This document shows positions 60,614-64,000 of a stretch of DNA of 64,000 nucleotides, piece by piece (position 1 is the first letter of the stretch; each line of letters begins with the position of its first letter). Under the pieces are notes generated by a model. It worked only from the letters and a program-made list of their open reading frames with translations, was not told where the DNA came from and made no database searches. A program made the position numbers and the translations under genes. Source of the stretch: Kalmusia sp. IMI 367209 (Eukaryota; Ascomycota; Dothideomycetes; Pleosporales; Didymosphaeriaceae); contig JAPEUQ010000002.1 in the NCBI GenBank assembly GCA_027946365.1, positions 806,001 to 870,000 on the forward strand, given 5' to 3'.

Positions 60614-61869
60614 TCAATCATAGTACTTAACACTCTTTCCACCAATAATAGTTTCCTCGTTAGTCTCACTCCTCACACGCCCCTTTGCAACACCCTTCGC
60701 CACTCTTGCCTTCACCCACTCTCCAGCCGTAACACCAACCGCACTCTCATCTTTAGTCTTCGTGTATCCCAATTTCTCCAAAACCGGACTTTGGATTGGA
60801 TTTAGCACAACGCTATCCTCTGGTCGCACGAAATACAGGACACCAAGGCGGTCGACATCCGCTTGATCAGGCGGCGGGGCAACTACACGATGGATACTGC
60901 TTTTCAAGAATCCATTAGTAAGGAACTCCAGCGAATCTGCAAGATTAACGGTAATGCTTCCCGGGTATGGCTTCACATATCGCCATTCGCCTTCCAGTGT
61001 GCGTACCTATATCACCCGCGTCAGTGAATCACAAGGAAGTAAATCCAAAACGCTTAACATACTTGCAGTGCAGCCACAGGCTGGCGAAAGAGAAGTGTCA
61101 GCGACCCGAAGTCGGTGTGTCCTTTCACCCACACATTCTCAAGCGCTTCATTTTGCTCCGGTGTTCGCTTATGATACTTCATATATCTCAAATGACAATC
61201 GCTCTTCTCATCATATCGATGCTTCTCCAGAAAGAAATCTTCCGGCAACTCTAAGATTATAGCAAGCAAAACTAACAACTTCCCTACAACAGCGTCATTG
61301 ATATGGCGTGCAAATTTCTCGATTTCTCCGCGATGCGCATTGATGATTTCTGGGTGCGGTCTTTCCAACTCTGGAATGAACTTAGGTATATTGTAGATTT
61401 CTGTGTTGTCGCGGATGCCGGGACGCACTTCACGTAAACCAAGGGGCTTATAGCCATTGTAACCTCCATTCTCGAGGTCCGCGCGGTATTTGATTTTCTC
61501 TGAGGCAGGTAGGTTGAAAAGTTCCTTGCCGATTGCGAATTGGCGGTCTACTGCTTCCTGACTAAGGCCAAAGTTGGTAATATAGAAGAACCCTGATAAT
61601 GTAAGAGGCAATATGAAGACTTGTTTTGAATGCTGACCTATTTTGTCAATGGCATTGAAAAGCTGTTTTGCGAGCTTTTCTTTTCCGCCTGGGGCGTCGA
61701 ATATAGAGAGATCCAGAGTCGCGAGATCGGCCCATTGCACTGCGGAACTTAGCACGTAAATCTGGGTAAGTACTACTAGGCTTTATTTACGCTCAAAATT
61801 TGTCTCTGGAACCTGACGATAGGTAAGAGTGACAGGTTCCGTCCTGACACTTTCAATTATGGTAGCCAT
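60614..61869 (-). CDS. 2-oxoglutarate/Fe(II)-dependent oxygenase, isopenicillin-N-synthase-like
   Basis: Four exons, with introns 61740-61790, 61593-61637 and 61007-61062, give 367 residues starting MATIIESVRTEPVTLTYRQ. The DIOX N-terminal domain shows GFFYITNFGLSQEAVDRQF and YKPLGLREVRPG. Iron ligands: His219 and Asp221 in GHTDFGSLTLLF and His276 in SSIHRVVAPP. DRLGVLYFVRP lies where the 2-oxoglutarate-binding Arg sits. The family hydroxylates or desaturates small molecules, such as plant hormones or fungal secondary metabolites. The second intron is 45 bases and stopless, so retention would insert 15 residues in front of GFFYI. Neighbouring SDR and MFS genes suggest a metabolic role. Confidence 0.9.
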
Positions 61870-62437
61870 CTTTCTGGAATCGTGTGTCGCTCGAGATCTA
61901 CCCAGCTCTCTATGCTCGCAATCCTTATGTAGGTGCTATATACATACCAACCCCGCAAAATAGACACGGAGATAACCACTTATCAGATGTAATTATGCAG
62001 GACGATACGGTTCGTTAAGGCAAGCTTATGCAAGTTTGTCGTGATTCTTGGCGTGAAGCACGAATCTACGCGTCTAGTTTCGGTAAATGATCATCGAAAA
62101 AGTAAGTCCTTCAAACATCCGCCGTAAAAGCTATCACTGAGAATTGTCGTGACGGAGGGTTTGCATAGCGTGCTCACGGCTAGTAGGCCTTCTGCTGCAC
62201 CGGAAGGAGGATTAAGTCTAGATATCATGCATACTGCCCACACTTCTCACCTCACGCTGTACTGCCGGCATGCGGTTCTCGGGTTTAACGAAACACGAGT
62301 GGCGGGAAGACTGTTGATTCCACTCAGTAGCGTTGATTGACTCGAGACGATGCCTGCTAACCCTTGTGCAATGTTTTTCATCTTTAAAGCCGTTTCTACC
62401 TCTTCAAAGGTAAAAAGTGACTCTTCACTCTTTCACC
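61870..62437. promoter_or_regulatory. Divergent promoter oxygenase / MFS permease
   Basis: 568 bases between divergent starts. A 63-codon frame at 62149-62340 shows no known protein. No specific element recognised. Confidence 0.4.
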
Positions 62438-64000
62438 ATGGTCGACAAGAAGCACGCGGCCACAGACTCGAGTCCCGTCGTGGTTTTAGATCGCAACAAT
62501 GACTTCCACTACGCCCGAAGAGGCTCTGTCGCAGAAGACGAAATAAATGGAGAGAACATCGACGGCTACGATGCCGAACGTATGCGCGCCCGGACTCTTC
62601 TCTCCGCCGCAGAAGAGAAGAAGCTCCTCCGCAAGGTCGACTGGCACCTCATGACGCTATGCTCCATCATGTTTCTGCTCAAGAATATCGACGCAGACAA
62701 CGTAGCGAATGCACGCATCATGAACAAGGGTACGCCAAGGAATATCATGACACAGCTAGGTATGACTTCGAACGAGTACAATCTTGTTACTACACTGTAC
62801 TATGTAAGTCCAATTGATGGGAGAGAACAAGGAGTAAGGAGATGGCTAAGGGGTTGGAAAGGTTCCATATATCGTTGCCGAAGCACCTTCAAACCTTTTG
62901 ATAAAGCGGCTGCTTCCGAGTCGCTGGCAGTCGAGAATCATGATTACTTGGGGTATTGCGTTGGCGTGTCATGCCGCTGTGACGAACAAAGAGGGACTAT
63001 ATGTCGCACGGTTTTTCCTCGGATTGGTAAGCCAACGTCTCTCTGAAACGTTCAGTGTCCACATACTGAGGATAGCTGTAGTTTGAGGCTGGGCTGTTTC
63101 CCGGAGTCATTCTACAAATGTGCTATTGGTACCGGCCAGACGAAATGTCAGTGCGGCTACTATATTTCTGTGAGCAACTACTCTCCTAATGGATGTGAAA
63201 AAGATTCTAACCTATCCCAAAGACATATTGGGTAATCTTTCAGGAGTAGTAAGCGGCGTGCTCGCTTTCGCGTTCAGCCACTTAGACGGAGCCCACGGGC
63301 TTTCAGGCTGGCAATGGATCTTTCTAGTCGAAGGGATCATCACCATCGCCTTTGGCATCGCCGTATACTGGATCTTCCCGGACTTCCCACCGCAAGCGAA
63401 ATGGCTCACAGAGAAAGAAAAAGCCTTCCTCCAAGCCCGCCTCCCAGGCAACGCCCCTCAAGCCACCGAAACGAACTTCAGCTGGCGCGAGATCGTCCAG
63501 TCCTTGAAAGACATCCGCCTCTGGCTCTTCACGCTCATATGGGCCCTCTTCACCATCGGCACCAGCGGCGTCCGCTTCTACCAGCCCACCGTCATAGCTG
63601 ACCTAGGCTACACCGACATCGCGTCCGCACAACTCCTCAACCTCCCCATTTCCATCTTCAGCATCATCGTCATCGGGGTGACGGGCTCATTTGCCGATAA
63701 CGGGCGCCTACCGCGACCAGTCTACCCGCTGACTTTCCTATGCGTCATACTGATCTGTTACGGGACCTTGTACGCGTATCCCAACAGCGGAGGCGTGTAC
63801 GCGGCAACACTGATTGGCAACGGCCTCACCTCAGCCTGGTACCCGACCATGTGGCCGTGGAGAGTGCAAACCACATCCAAAGCCACGGGCTCCGCATTCT
63901 CCATCGGCTTCGTCAATAGCTACGGGCAGATAGGCGGTGCCATTGGCCCGCATCTCTTCCAGAGCAAGTACGCCCCGCACTACGGCGTTAGCTTCGGGAT
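62438..64000 (+). CDS. MFS permease, Dal5/anion:cation symporter type (3' end outside window)
   Basis: Four exons are visible, with introns 62804-62861, 63027-63081 and 63170-63222, coding for about 465 residues before the window ends. The cytosolic N-terminus (MVDKKHAATDS...) leads to EKKLLRKVDWHLMTLCSIMFLLKNIDADNVANA, the helix-1 signature of the allantoate-permease family. Then VPYIVAEAPSNLLIKRL, ARFFLGLFEAGLFPGVILQMCYWY and SGVLAFAFSHLDGAHGLSGW, the last carrying the family GxxGWxWxF pattern with WIFLVEGI. Helices after the central loop follow (LWLFTLIWALFTIG, FSIIVIGVTGSFAD). The family takes up vitamins, allantoate, nicotinate, dipeptides or organic anions at the plasma membrane; the substrate is unknown. 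The start at 62438 fits the family; the in-frame 62417 codon is not ATG. Confidence 0.92.

Overview
This is a window of nuclear DNA from a filamentous ascomycete (Pezizomycotina, possibly Dothideomycetes; the class is a guess). The evidence is genes with many short introns (45-200 nt) that have GTRNGT donors, CTRAY-like branch sites and YAG acceptors, pyrimidine-rich leaders, mixed strands without operons, and recognisably fungal proteins: a STE3-type pheromone receptor, Cla4 kinase, a LaeA-like methyltransferase and a Dal5-type permease. I built the gene models by hand. Most of them close in frame across every intron, and those coordinates are given.

Layout. 0.4-5.1 kb: ubiquitin-conjugating enzyme (UBC1 type with UBA), an FHA-domain checkpoint/meiotic kinase, and the 25-residue ribosomal protein L41. 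6.1-11.7 kb: STE3-like receptor, a conserved membrane/coiled-coil protein, and an HSL-type alpha/beta hydrolase. 12.1-16.0 kb: a 12-exon dynamin-superfamily GTPase resembling nuclear GTPase SLIP-GC. 17.0-18.5 kb: a broken 3-ketosteroid-dehydrogenase-like flavoprotein. 19.6-23.9 kb: RPF1 and glycyl-tRNA synthetase, head to head. 26.1-31.2 kb: LaeA-like methyltransferase, CAF1/POP2 deadenylase, and a complex I subunit of the NDUFB3 type. 31.2-39.7 kb: a long stretch without a supportable gene. 39.7-42.4 kb: a CRIB-domain protein. 42.4-48.8 kb: gene-poor, with an F-box-like gene interrupted by one stop codon and a CGTA-rich tract. 48.8-57.7 kb: alpha-actinin, a CPA2-type cation/proton antiporter, and the PAK kinase Cla4. 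59.6-64.0 kb: a short-chain dehydrogenase, a 2-oxoglutarate/Fe(II) oxygenase and an MFS permease that runs off the window.

How the genes relate. Four housekeeping pairs share short divergent promoters (310-404 bp). Two Cdc42/Rac effectors (the CRIB protein and Cla4) and the actin cross-linker alpha-actinin lie within 18 kb, so the right half is rich in polarity and cytoskeleton functions. The last three genes look like a small metabolic group and may continue beyond the window. I found no CRISPR array, intact transposon, rRNA or tRNA. The most unusual signals are the two broken genes, an in-frame candidate cassette inside the CAF1 intron next to its catalytic residues, micro-exons and stopless introns, and the CGTA-rich tract. 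I do not see a clearly new multi-gene system.
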